Assembly: GCF_000813985.1 (NCBI RefSeq)
Contig: NZ_JWLJ01000003.1
Coordinates: 1-64,000 of the forward strand
Direction of reading: 5' to 3'
Length of the DNA stretch: 64,000 nucleotides
Source: Ruegeria sp. ANG-R
GTDB taxonomy: Bacteria; Pseudomonadota; Alphaproteobacteria; Rhodobacterales; Rhodobacteraceae
Below, in pieces: positions 56,428 to 64,000 of the stretch; the first letter of the stretch is position 1, and the number at the start of each line of letters is the position of its first letter. A program made the position numbers and the translations under genes. A model generated the notes under the pieces. That model was not told the origin of the DNA. It searched no databases and saw only the letters and a list, made by a program, of their open reading frames with translations.

Positions 56428-57042
56428 TCACTCGAATCCTGCATCCCGCGCGATGAGAGCAGCCTGGGTCCGGTTTTTTGCATTCAGTTTCTTGCAAAGC
56501 GTCCGCACGTGTAGCTTGATCGTAACTTCTTGAAGATCCAACTCGCGCGCGATTTCTTTGTTGGATTGCCCTCGGCACAATCCACGCAGAACCTGTTTTT
56601 CCCGCTGGCTGAGCTGACGGGAAAAATCGCTTTCTCTGACGTCACCATCCATGCTTAGAACGCTGGCTGGGACGAAGGTTTCACCAGCGATCATAAAGCG
56701 CACCGCGTTGACCAGGGATTTGGCGCCCATAGTCTTGGGCAAAAAGCCAACGGCACCCATTTCAACCGCTTGCTGCGCTATTTTGTTTGGCGCGGTTCCG
56801 CTCAATATCGCAAAAGCCTGCTCAGGGAATTGGCGGATTGCATCGGACAGCCCGTCGATCCCGTTCATGCCCGGCATTTCAAAGTCCAAGAGGACAAGGT
56901 CGAATGGATCTTCGGATGACAGTGTTTTCATTGCGGCCATGTAGTCGGGCACTGCTACGACAGCCGCGCGCCCCTCGGTTTCGAGGTAGGAGGAAATCGT
57001 GTCACGAACCAACCCGTGATCATCAGCCAGTAGAATCCGCAT
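56428..57042 (-). CDS. LuxR/NarL-type response regulator
   Basis: 204 residues from ATG 57042 (MRILLADDHGLVRDTISSYL); the frame extends 34 codons further, but the receiver domain begins here. Phospho-acceptor D53 in LVLLDFEMPGMNG, conserved acidic pair D7-D8, Lys in GFLPKTMG. C-terminal LuxR HTH: SQREKQVLRGLCRGQSNKEIARELDLQEVTIKLHVRTLCKKL. It converges on the RTX gene and is divergent from the PruR-like/kinase pair. It is the obvious partner of that kinase and the best candidate to bind the palindromic boxes. Confidence 0.93.
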   Translation of the reverse strand: MRILLADDHGLVRDTISSYLETEGRAAVVAVPDYMAAMKTLSSEDPFDLVLLDFEMPGMNGIDGLSDAIRQFPEQAFAILSGTAPNKIAQQAVEMGAVGFLPKTMGAKSLVNAVRFMIAGETFVPASVLSMDGDVRESDFSRQLSQREKQVLRGLCRGQSNKEIARELDLQEVTIKLHVRTLCKKLNAKNRTQAALIARDAGFE

Positions 57043-57387
57043 CGATATGGGTGACCTTGAACAATTGCTTTGATCCGGTTTTACCGCACCCGGTATAGTT
57101 GAACCATGCAAAGGGTTACTATTCGCCAAAATTTGTGAAGCCATGTTGTTTCCCTAGACTCTTGCTTTGTCACACTGGCCGGCTTGATTTCTTGACCAAC
57201 GTTGCGCTGACTTTGATGGCATGAATGGGGAATGCGAATGCGTGCAAATTAGGTTGATGATCTGACCTTTGGCGCGCTGACCTATCCTAAAGTATAGCGG
57301 TCTATCCTTTTCCACCTGAGACTGTTTCCCGGACCCATGTCAAAACCCATTAGACAAAGTCGCAACTTCCAACGGACACAATCTCGC
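57043..57387. other. Divergent regulatory gap between the response regulator and the PruR-like gene
   Basis: 345 bp without a convincing gene. It is AT-richer than its surroundings and contains the palindromic box at 57281-57300 and a further half-site CTATCCTTTT at 57302-57311. It must hold promoters for both directions. Confidence 0.6.
57281..57300. promoter_or_regulatory. 20-bp palindromic box upstream of the PruR-like/kinase operon (box 2)
   Basis: CCTATCCTAAAGTATAGCGG, with CTAT and ATAG arms eight bases apart. Compared with the minus-strand reading of box 1 (CCGATACTAAAGTATATCGG), 17 of 20 positions agree. It lies 88 bp upstream of the ATG at 57388. Confidence 0.68.
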
Positions 57388-57879
57388 ATGTTCAAAACAC
57401 TCAAATCATTTTGTGTCATACTTGTCGTATCACTTGGTACATCGACACTTGCGGAAGAAGTCATCCTCACAGTTTCTGGCGATGTGGGTCCCAACAACGG
57501 TCAGAACACTTGGGCATTTGACAGGAAGGCCCTTGAGGCGCTGCCTAGTCAGTTAATCGAAACAACGACGATCTGGACCGAAGGTATGCAAAGCTTTGAA
57601 GGCGTTTCCCTTGACGTGTTATTGAACCATGTTCAGGCGGAAGAGGGGACCATACGAGCGGTGGCTTTGAACGACTACGCCGTCACCATTCCAACCAGCG
57701 ATGCAATAGAAGGTGGCCCGATTGTCGCCTACTCGCGCAATAGCCGGGCAATGTCGGTTCGCGACAAAGGACCTTTGTGGATCATTTACCCTTACGATGC
57801 TAACGAAGCGTATCAGTCCGAAGAAATTTATGCCCGCAGCATTTGGCAACTCAATCGCTTGGAGGTTGTTGCGCAATAG
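57388..57879 (+). CDS. Periplasmic SUOX/molybdopterin-fold protein without cysteine (PruR-like)
   Basis: 163 residues from ATG 57388, where the signal peptide MFKTLKSFCVILVVSLGTSTLA begins; ATG 57337 is an alternative. The mature part shows the oxidoreductase molybdopterin-binding fold pattern: TTTIWTEGMQSFEGVSLDVLLNHV, ALNDYAVTIP, DKGPLWIIYPYD. The only Cys is in the signal peptide, so the Mo-ligand Cys of sulfite oxidase and MsrP is missing. In Agrobacterium such a protein, PruR, binds pterins and controls a membrane signalling partner. Here the next gene is a hybrid kinase with a periplasmic domain. A pterin-sensor role is inference. Confidence 0.72.
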   Translation: MFKTLKSFCVILVVSLGTSTLAEEVILTVSGDVGPNNGQNTWAFDRKALEALPSQLIETTTIWTEGMQSFEGVSLDVLLNHVQAEEGTIRAVALNDYAVTIPTSDAIEGGPIVAYSRNSRAMSVRDKGPLWIIYPYDANEAYQSEEIYARSIWQLNRLEVVAQ

Positions 57880-57923
57880 GATCCAAGGAGAAGGCCATCG
57901 ATACACAAGAGCTTTTCGTCAAC

Positions 57924-60386
57924 ATGAAGAGATGGCCGATATTTGCGTTCATAGGCTTGCTGTTTGCAGGCCTTTTGATCGTATTTTCGCTGGGGCGTGA
58001 GGTTAAGTCAGACCTCGATGCCCTGGCTACTTCCAAAACGGACAACGTAAGCTGGCTGATGTCCCAGCTCGAAGTCGAGCTTCTTAGGCTCGAGGTCGCG
58101 GTTATCGATGCTTCGAAAGACTCAGGCGTTGACTTGGCGGCCGTCCGGAATCGTTTCGATATTTTCTACAGCCGTGCGGATACTCTGTCGGGCAGCGCGC
58201 TGTTTTCATTCTTGCGAGAGGACACGGCGGCACAATCCGCCCTGCGGGCAACCGAAGACTTCAAATCCCGGCTGATCCCGTTGATCGATGGGCCAGATCG
58301 TCAATTGCGCGCGGGGCTTTCTGAGTTGCGAACCCAAATCCAGACACTGCGCCCCCAAATTCGTGAACTTGCGCTTGGCGGAATTCAGGGATTTGCGCAG
58401 GAAAACGCAAGCCGACGTGCTGAGTTGGCCGGAACGCTGATCCGATTGGCTTCATCGCTCGTCGTGCTTTTCGTCGCGTTGCTTTTGGCATTTGCAATCC
58501 TCGTGAAATTATTTCGGCAGGGGCAGTTATTGGCGCGCCAAAGCCAGTCGGCCAGCAATCGGTTTGAGGCGGCCATTACATCTTCATTGGATGCGGTTCT
58601 GGTCGTCGACACGTCTGGTCGAATCCTGGAGTTCAATGGCGCTGCCGAAGATGTATTTGGATATAGCCAAGCCGAAGCAATCGGCGCTGATATGGCCGAA
58701 CTCATCGTTCCTGAGCACCTGCGTGACCTCCACAGAAAGGGTATGGCGCGATTTCTGGAGACTGGGGAGCAAAAGGTCATCGGCGCTGGTCGTGTGAGGC
58801 TGGAGGGTCTGCGCAAATCGCAAGAGACCTTTCCGGTTGAGCTGTCGATTTCCCTTGCCGAAACCGACGGAGAGCGGGTTTTTGTGTCGTTTCTTCGCGA
58901 TATCACCGAGGAGCTTAAGGCCGAGGAAGATTTGCGTGCTGCAAGAGACAAAGCGCAGGAAAGTGAGCGGGCCAAGTCTGATCTTTTGACCGTGATGAGC
59001 CACGAGATGCGTACTCCGTTGAACGGAATACTCGGGTCTGCCGAACTGATTGACCATAGCAACCTGACAGACCGGCAAAAGCGGCATCTTCATTCAATCG
59101 AAGTGTCCGGTAAGCTATTGCTGTCGCATGTAACCGATGTGCTGGATTTCTCTCGGCTGGGTTCCGGCAATGCTTTGCGTGACAAATCCAATTTTGATTT
59201 ATGCAAAGTCGTGAGGGAGGTGGCGGATAGCCTCGCAGCAAATGCCGACGCGCGTGGCAACGATCTGAAGGTCGATGTTCTATCTGAGGAGCTTTGCGAG
59301 GTTCTTGGATACAGAACGGCGCTGCAGCAATGTCTCGTGAACCTCCTGGGCAATGCAATCGAGTTTACGCGAGGCGGCTCAGTCTCCATCGAAGTTGAAA
59401 GACTTCAGCACAACGACTTGGTCGAGTTTCGCGTTGCAGATACCGGGGTGGGGATATCACCGGAATACCTGGATGTTATCTTCGATGAATTTGTCACGAT
59501 CGATACTGCCTTTGCGCGAGATAAAAGCGGAACAGGATTAGGACTGGCTATCACCAAAAGGCTCGTTGAGGCGATGGGAGGCGACATTTCCGCTGAAAGC
59601 GTGCTCGGCGAGGGAAGCCTGTTCTCCGTGCGGTTGCCTCTGCCAGCATCCAGACCTGAAATGGCGCGCGAATTGAATACTTCCGAAACGCCACAGGCAA
59701 GCGTTCGGCAAGGTTTGAAAGCACTGGTGGTGGACGATAACGCAATCAACCGGATGATCTTGACCGACATGCTTGCGGATATTGGTTTTGAGGTCGCCGA
59801 AGCCGAAAATGGATATGCTGCCTTGGAAAAGCTCAGCGCGGAGCCTTTCGACGTCCTTCTTCTGGACATTAGCATGCCTGGTATCGATGGCATCGAAACA
59901 CTCGGCAGAGTTCGCGAACGGAATGTCGAGTGGTGCAATTTGCCAGCTATTGCGGTCACGGCCCATGCAGCCCCCAAAGATCACGAGGCCATACTGGCGG
60001 CTGAGTTTCAGGGGTTGCTGGTTAAACCCGTTTCATTGGCGGCTTTACAGTCAGAACTGTCTAAAGTTGTGAAGGTGCAAAGGGTTGAGGTTATGGAGGC
60101 AGACAATGACTTCAGGATTCGATTTGGAGAGGACAAATTCCGTGAAGCTTGCAGGGAATTGAACAGCGAAGTTGTTGGTCTTATTGACAGTCTCAATAAT
60201 TCCAATGAGTTAAATGACACACATAGGCAAGCGGCGCATAAACTATGTGGCTCTGCTGCTATACTCGGGCAAAACGATTTATGGTCCAAGTTGAATGAGA
60301 TTCAAAACTGCAATTCGCAGGAATGGGACGACGAGAAGGCTACTTTCTTGAGGGATTTGCAGTACGAAGCCAAACGTTGTCGTTGA
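57924..60386 (+). CDS. Hybrid sensor histidine kinase with PAS, receiver and HPt domains
   Basis: 820 residues from ATG 57924; no canonical ribosome binding site, and the frame is open from TTG 57843 inside the preceding gene. Membrane segment at about 5-25, periplasmic helical domain 28-172, membrane segment 174-196, PAS at about 212-320 (SLDAVLVVDTSGRILEFNGAAEDVFGYS), HisKA with VMSHEMRTPLNG, ATPase with DTGVGISPEY and GTGLGLAITKRLVEA, receiver ALVVDDNAINRMIL/LLLDISMPGIDG, and a C-terminal HPt with HKLCGSAAILG. A full internal phosphorelay; the likely final target is the LuxR-type regulator next door. Confidence 0.93.
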   Translation: MKRWPIFAFIGLLFAGLLIVFSLGREVKSDLDALATSKTDNVSWLMSQLEVELLRLEVAVIDASKDSGVDLAAVRNRFDIFYSRADTLSGSALFSFLREDTAAQSALRATEDFKSRLIPLIDGPDRQLRAGLSELRTQIQTLRPQIRELALGGIQGFAQENASRRAELAGTLIRLASSLVVLFVALLLAFAILVKLFRQGQLLARQSQSASNRFEAAITSSLDAVLVVDTSGRILEFNGAAEDVFGYSQAEAIGADMAELIVPEHLRDLHRKGMARFLETGEQKVIGAGRVRLEGLRKSQETFPVELSISLAETDGERVFVSFLRDITEELKAEEDLRAARDKAQESERAKSDLLTVMSHEMRTPLNGILGSAELIDHSNLTDRQKRHLHSIEVSGKLLLSHVTDVLDFSRLGSGNALRDKSNFDLCKVVREVADSLAANADARGNDLKVDVLSEELCEVLGYRTALQQCLVNLLGNAIEFTRGGSVSIEVERLQHNDLVEFRVADTGVGISPEYLDVIFDEFVTIDTAFARDKSGTGLGLAITKRLVEAMGGDISAESVLGEGSLFSVRLPLPASRPEMARELNTSETPQASVRQGLKALVVDDNAINRMILTDMLADIGFEVAEAENGYAALEKLSAEPFDVLLLDISMPGIDGIETLGRVRERNVEWCNLPAIAVTAHAAPKDHEAILAAEFQGLLVKPVSLAALQSELSKVVKVQRVEVMEADNDFRIRFGEDKFREACRELNSEVVGLIDSLNNSNELNDTHRQAAHKLCGSAAILGQNDLWSKLNEIQNCNSQEWDDEKATFLRDLQYEAKRCR

Positions 60387-60824
60387 AGTTCAATTCGCTG
60401 GCTACGGCCGACTATTCTCCCATTTGCATCCCCAGCTTTATGTGAAGTCAGGAAAAACCGGCCAATTCGACCATGCGTTCTATTTTTATCGCAAGAGCTC
60501 CAAAGATTCAGATCGCAATGAGACATACAAAAATGGTGATATGGACATCTCAGCGGGCAAGCGTCGCTGAAACTGATCCCGGGCTACCAGAGAACCAAAT
60601 CGGATAATATCGACCATTTGCGCGGGCCGTAGCATCGGTCGCACTGGGACTTTCTGACGCCTTCGCCGCTCGATGCAGGAATGCTTGCTTTCAGGAATCG
60701 CTGCCATTCACATCATCGTCCACAAATGGCCGCGAAACGGGACGGAGCGGACTTTCGCTGAAAACACACGAAAGTCCGTTTCGACGACGACCGCCCTGCA
60801 CAACCTGTTGAACCAAATTGATTA
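60387..60824. other. 438-bp gap with an inverted repeat
   Basis: No convincing gene. CGGACTTTCG (60748-60757) and CGAAAGTCCG (60769-60778) form a 10-bp stem that may end transcription of the ABC-F gene or of the kinase gene, although no clean T-run follows. A 73-codon minus-strand frame (60486-60707) is Arg-rich and unrecognised; it may be a remnant. Confidence 0.45.
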
Positions 60825-62339
60825 CTATGAACCCAATTCTCTTGCCAAAAACGGCTCGGGGCTGTCCGTCTCTTCCAGACCTTTATCTGTGACAAGCCAA
60901 AACCGATTGCCGACATTTCGTAAAAAGCTGCGGTCGTGACTAACAAGCAAACATGAAGCGCCCTGTGTGATCAATTCATCCTCGAGAGCCTCTTGTCCTT
61001 CAATGTCTAGATGGTTCGTCGGCTCATCAAGCAAATAAAAATTCGGATTTCTGAGCCGCAGTATCAGCATCGCCAAGCGCGCCTTTTGCCCCCCAGACAG
61101 CGCACCGATTTTGGTGTCTTGCATTTGTATGTTCACACCCGCGCCAGCCAGAACGCTACGCGCGCGTTGATCACCAATGTCAAATTGCCCCGTAACAGCG
61201 AGCATCGGTGTGTCGCTGTTCGAAAGCTGGCTCAGATGCTGGTCTGAATAGGCAGACACAACCGAAGGGGCACATTTGACCGCCCCGCCATTCCCCGAGA
61301 GTGCGCCTTGCACCATCTTTATCAATCGGGTCTTGCCGGTGCCATTGGCCCCCAGAAGCACGATGCGGTCCCCTGGCAAAACCCATTTCCGCCCGGTCTT
61401 GTACAATAAGCGACCGTCAGGCGTTTCAACCCGTGCGTCATCTAATGTGACCAGAGCTTTGGCATGAGTGCCGCTATTGACCAATCTGATATCACCGGCG
61501 CTGCGTTCGTAATGGGCCGGTTTGGCAGTCGCTTCAATCTGCGCCGCGCGATCATTTAGCTGTTTGGTTTTGGTCACCAGAAGATCAGACCCGGAATTGA
61601 TGCCGATGTTCTTCAGCTTCGCCGCCTGCTTGCGTAGCTGCTGCGCTTTGTTCAAGTCATTGGCGAACCGCCGTTCGTCGGCAGCATCCGCTTCATCAAG
61701 TGCTGCTCGTGCTTCCGAAAATGGGAGTGAAAAAACACGTGACCTTTTCGCGCGCAAAAACAGTGTTTTGTTGGTGGTCGCATCAAGAAATGCGCGATCA
61801 TGCGACGTCACTACAACGGGCACTTCACGTGGCAAGGCAGCCAACCAGTTCTGGAGCAAGCCTATACGATGCAAATCCAAATGATTGGTTGGTTCATCCA
61901 GCAATAGAATACCTGGCTCCTGAATCCAGGCGGCAGCCAACAATGCAGTCCTTTGCCACCCGCCGCTCAATTCGTTGAGCAGACGATGCTGCAACTCATA
62001 CGGAACACTCAGATCACCAAGCACAACATCTACACGCCAGCTTTCGTATTCTGCCTGCTCGGCAGGAAGGGCGCCAAGCACCCACTCATAGAGCGTCTTG
62101 GTATAAGCGCGTTCCGGCACATATTGGGTCACATATCCCACCCGCAAACCGCGCGCCCGGACGATACTCCCGTTGGTCTGTTCGGATTGACCGGCCATGA
62201 ATTCCAAAAGTGTTGTCTTGCCGCGCCCATTTGCGGCAACCAATCCAATACGATCACCCTTGGAAATTGTCAGGCTCAGTTCATCGAAAAGGACGTCGCC
62301 ACGGATTGCGCTCAAAGCGTTGATGTTCATCACAGTCAT
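60825..62339 (-). CDS. ABC-F family ATPase
   Basis: 504 residues from ATG 62339; ATG 62330 is possible. Two ABC domains in one chain without membrane segments: Walker A ANGRGKTT and GANGTGKT, signatures LSGGWQRTALLAAA and LSGGQKARLAML, Walker B ILLLDEPTNHLD and FYLLDEPTNHLD. The linker between them (about 195-270, Arg/Lys/Ala-rich) is the P-site tRNA interaction motif region. ABC-F proteins act on ribosomes; some protect against antibiotics. It is short for Uup or EttA and is not a clear orthologue of either. Confidence 0.92.
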   Translation of the reverse strand: MTVMNINALSAIRGDVLFDELSLTISKGDRIGLVAANGRGKTTLLEFMAGQSEQTNGSIVRARGLRVGYVTQYVPERAYTKTLYEWVLGALPAEQAEYESWRVDVVLGDLSVPYELQHRLLNELSGGWQRTALLAAAWIQEPGILLLDEPTNHLDLHRIGLLQNWLAALPREVPVVVTSHDRAFLDATTNKTLFLRAKRSRVFSLPFSEARAALDEADAADERRFANDLNKAQQLRKQAAKLKNIGINSGSDLLVTKTKQLNDRAAQIEATAKPAHYERSAGDIRLVNSGTHAKALVTLDDARVETPDGRLLYKTGRKWVLPGDRIVLLGANGTGKTRLIKMVQGALSGNGGAVKCAPSVVSAYSDQHLSQLSNSDTPMLAVTGQFDIGDQRARSVLAGAGVNIQMQDTKIGALSGGQKARLAMLILRLRNPNFYLLDEPTNHLDIEGQEALEDELITQGASCLLVSHDRSFLRNVGNRFWLVTDKGLEETDSPEPFLARELGS

Positions 62340-62414
62340 CGGAGTCTCTGCTCATAGAAAGAGGTGCCGCGATGCGGCTTAGGGCAGGCCGATAGAAGGG
62401 TTGTTTCTCGGGCC

Positions 62415-62440
62415 CGCCCTGTAAACGCATTTACAGGGCG
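62415..62440 (-). other. Hairpin in the leader of the ABC-F gene
   Basis: CGCCCTGTAAA (62415-62425), loop CGCA, TTTACAGGGCG (62430-62440), a perfect 11-bp stem about 75 nt upstream of the ABC-F start. No T-run follows on the minus strand, so it is not a plain terminator. Leaders of some ABC-F genes sense stalled ribosomes; whether this one does is unknown. The 436-bp gap 62340-62775 otherwise holds one copy of a direct repeat. Confidence 0.5.
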
Positions 62441-62611
62441 AAGCGGGGACCATGCTGAAGTCGGCGGATGATACGCATGTTCAGCTTGTGCCCTCCCGTT
62501 GTAGATTGTGACTGTGTGCTGAGACCTTAAGAAACAACTCCCGTCTCAGCAAGCGGCTCGATAAGAAAAGCAGATGTTTGCCGCATCGCCAAAAATTGTA
62601 GGTATAGGTGT

Positions 62612-62716
62612 CTCCCGACACCTTCGCCGCGAGATCCATGAACGTCCGCTCCGGGATGGAGCGCCTTTCGCGGCTCGGCGCACGAACTGGCAAGACGCGG
62701 ACAAAGTGAGCATCCG
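62612..62716. repeat. Direct repeat, copy A
   Basis: About 105 bp matching 63612-63717. Over the central 80 bases (62621-62700 versus 63622-63701) 70 are identical. It contains GCGCCTTTCGCGG and CACGAACTGG. Short frames through it on the minus strand give similar peptides (PRLASSCAEPRKALHPG) but no start or family. Probably a dispersed non-coding repeat. Confidence 0.78.
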
Positions 62717-62775
62717 TTGCGACTGCACAAATGTCTTCTGTTGTCACATTTGGCGTAACGCCATGCCTGCTGCAC

Positions 62776-63345
62776 TCAACTGCAGGCACCACCTTTGCGA
62801 CCGTCTCGAGTAAGAAAGCAAAGCTCGTCCCAGAACGTGGCCATCTGAGCGATTGCCATGGACCAGTTTACTTTCCCTGTCGCGTACCCATATGCGACCG
62901 CTACTACGGCTGCCTTTGCAGCAACTGTGCGTGCATCTCGTGAATCGTCCTCACCTTGGCCTAGCAGTGGGCTTACTTGATTTTGCCCCCAATTCAGGCG
63001 AATATCGTCTTCGATTGCGTACCCACCAGCATCATTTCCGATCACGTCTGCATTGGACAAATCCCAGCCCCAATTTGGGTTAATTGTGGGATACTGCTCA
63101 GTGGCGAACCGGTTATTTTGACCCAAATGGCGCTCTGAGGGCAAATCGAAACTAAAACCAGACGATTTAGTGGTTTGGTGAGTATTGGCCATCCCATCAG
63201 CGTGGTTGAGTGTTTGCGAAACAGATGCGTGAACATTGTGTGCAAACCCGCGTTGGCCATGGTCACGCAACGGGCCAGCCGTGGACATTCCGGCACTTGC
63301 GACTAGCGCGAACACCGTAGCGGATGCAATGATTGCCTTTTTCAT
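62776..63345 (-). CDS. Secreted protein of unknown function
   Basis: 189 residues with a clear signal peptide (MKKAIIASATVFALVASAGMSTAG) and GCTAAGAGATG-type leader. The mature part is rich in Asn, His and Gln (LRDHGQRGFAHNVHASVSQTLNHADGMANTHQTT), has PTINPNWGWDLSNADVIGNDAGG, and ends in a mildly hydrophobic stretch plus two Cys. No family recognised. It sits between two copies of a direct repeat, which suggests a mobile or duplicated unit. Confidence 0.65.
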   Translation of the reverse strand: MKKAIIASATVFALVASAGMSTAGPLRDHGQRGFAHNVHASVSQTLNHADGMANTHQTTKSSGFSFDLPSERHLGQNNRFATEQYPTINPNWGWDLSNADVIGNDAGGYAIEDDIRLNWGQNQVSPLLGQGEDDSRDARTVAAKAAVVAVAYGYATGKVNWSMAIAQMATFWDELCFLTRDGRKGGACS

Positions 63346-63611
63346 CTCTTAGCTCCTTCCAGTTAAGCATGTTTGATACACTGTATGTGCACTCAACATG
63401 GCAATCTGCCTGTCGGATTTATTGTGCTGGTACGTCAAGGTTTTGAGAAAAGGCTTCAAATCGACGCCCGTTTGCTTCGCCTTCCGCAATGGGGGACTTC
63501 AATCAGGTTAACATTGGTTTCGCTGCAGACATCCGCGAAACTGGATAGTTGGAAGTCGGAAACGGACAAAAAGCCGACATTGTGACAAAGTACAATATCA
63601 GAAAGAAAGGG

Positions 63612-63717
63612 CTCCCCGGCGCCTTCGCCGCTAAATCTATGAACGACCGTTCCGGGGTGGAGCGCCTTTCGCGGCGTAGCGCACGAACTGGCTAGACGCG
63701 GGACAAAGCCGCCATCC
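63612..63717. repeat. Direct repeat, copy B
   Basis: Second copy of the repeat at 62612-62716, same orientation, offset 1001 bp over the aligned part. It lies in the 420-bp gap 63346-63765, which otherwise shows no gene. Confidence 0.78.
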
Positions 63718-63765
63718 AGCAACCGTAGTTAAATGACCGCTTCTTTCTGAGTTTGGCTAGCATTG

Positions 63766-64000
63766 CTACCCGCTGATCATGCGAACTAGTGTTCTGTCGC
63801 GGTCAATCAGGTGGTGCTTGAGTGCCGCTGCGATGTGCAGACCAAGTGTTATCGTAACGACGTAGGCGGCGATTTTGTGCACGATGCGTGTGGTCCCGGC
63901 GATCCCGTCCACTTTGCCGACAGCAGGTATCGTGAACAGTCCGAACACATCCGACGGAATGCCAGAGTAAAGCGCCAATATCAGGCCGGAAACTGGCATC
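63766..64000 (-). CDS. Cytochrome b561-family protein, C-terminal part
   Basis: Partial: the gene begins beyond the window and stops at 63766-63768. The visible 77 residues include GLILALYSGIPSDVFGLFTIPAVG and HKIAAYVVTITLGLHIAAALKHHLIDRDRTLVRM, with the His residues that bind heme in CybB-type cytochromes. These membrane proteins pass electrons from quinol, often to oxidise superoxide or serve periplasmic reductases. Confidence 0.88.
   Translation of the reverse strand, partial: MPVSGLILALYSGIPSDVFGLFTIPAVGKVDGIAGTTRIVHKIAAYVVTITLGLHIAAALKHHLIDRDRTLVRMISG

Noticed and set aside
57388..57879. Molybdenum-dependent oxidoreductase
   Set aside because: The mature protein has no Cys to ligate molybdenum and is much shorter than catalytic family members.
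60486..60707. Small minus-strand gene
   Set aside because: Unrecognised, Arg-rich, no clear ribosome binding site; may be a remnant only.
62527..62775. Small minus-strand gene through direct repeat copy A
   Set aside because: A similar peptide occurs in copy B (63456-63722), but the surrounding frames differ and no start is supported, so a non-coding repeat is more likely.

Overview
The window is a chromosomal segment of an alphaproteobacterium, most likely Rhodobacterales (Roseobacter group). This rests on protein character: a Bzt-type glutamate/glutamine/aspartate/asparagine ABC transporter, a short-LID adenylate kinase after secY, an ATP12-family protein, a 338-residue RpoA, and the gene order rpmH-rnpA-yidD ... 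yidC-MOSC-engB-argB. No rRNA, prophage, integrase, insertion sequence or CRISPR array was seen. One tRNA (Arg, anticodon ACG) is present.

Layout. 1-2.5 kb holds a small accessory stretch (ion-channel-like protein, RidA, DUF2971 protein) with two near-identical terminators. 2.5-23.9 kb is the S10-spc-alpha ribosomal protein region. It is cut into blocks by non-ribosomal cargo: rpsJ-rplC-rplD-rplW; then 4.5 kb of cargo (fatty acid desaturase, MarR/YceI pair, GHKL ATPase with a HEPN-like tail); then rplB-rpsS-rplV-rpsC-rplP; then cargo (2OG-Fe oxygenase-like protein, membrane PH-like protein); then rpmC to rpmD; then cargo (putative lipoprotein, DUF1127 protein); then rplO-secY-adk and rpsM-rpsK-rpoA-rplQ. 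Three of the blocks end in intrinsic terminators before cargo, and four promoter candidates at block starts share one architecture (17-nt C/A-rich spacer). The 3' end of rplW occurs three times around the first cargo region: the real gene, a decayed copy and a fresh copy that differs only by synonymous changes.

24.1-34.1 kb is housekeeping: a DegQ/HtrA-like protease, rarA, a large-subunit pseudouridine synthase, a HAD phosphatase, an ATP12-like assembly factor, and the four-gene Bzt amino acid transporter. 34.1-42.9 kb runs on the minus strand from rpmH through rnpA, yidD, ttcA, an EAL phosphodiesterase, yidC, MOSC, engB, argB, an Fe-S protein and a SixA-like phosphatase. 43.2-46.9 kb holds a TVP38 membrane protein, a flavoprotein disulfide reductase, a histidine kinase and tRNA-Arg.

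46.9-60.4 kb is the most interesting part: an alginate-like (polymannuronate-type) polysaccharide locus. It has an Alg44-like PilZ/HlyD co-polymerase, an Alg8-like glycosyltransferase, GDP-mannose pyrophosphorylase/phosphomannose isomerase, GDP-mannose 6-dehydrogenase and an RTX calcium-binding protein. Next to it lies a signalling set: a LuxR-type response regulator, a periplasmic SUOX-fold protein lacking cysteine (PruR-like), and a hybrid histidine kinase with its own HPt domain. A 20-bp palindromic box, 17/20 identical, lies upstream of the Alg44-Alg8 pair and upstream of the PruR-like/kinase pair, which suggests one regulon. Canonical alginate export, epimerase, acetylation and lyase genes are absent from the window.

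60.8-64 kb holds an ABC-F protein, a secreted orphan protein flanked by a direct repeat of about 105 bp, and the 3' part of a cytochrome b561 gene that continues beyond the window.
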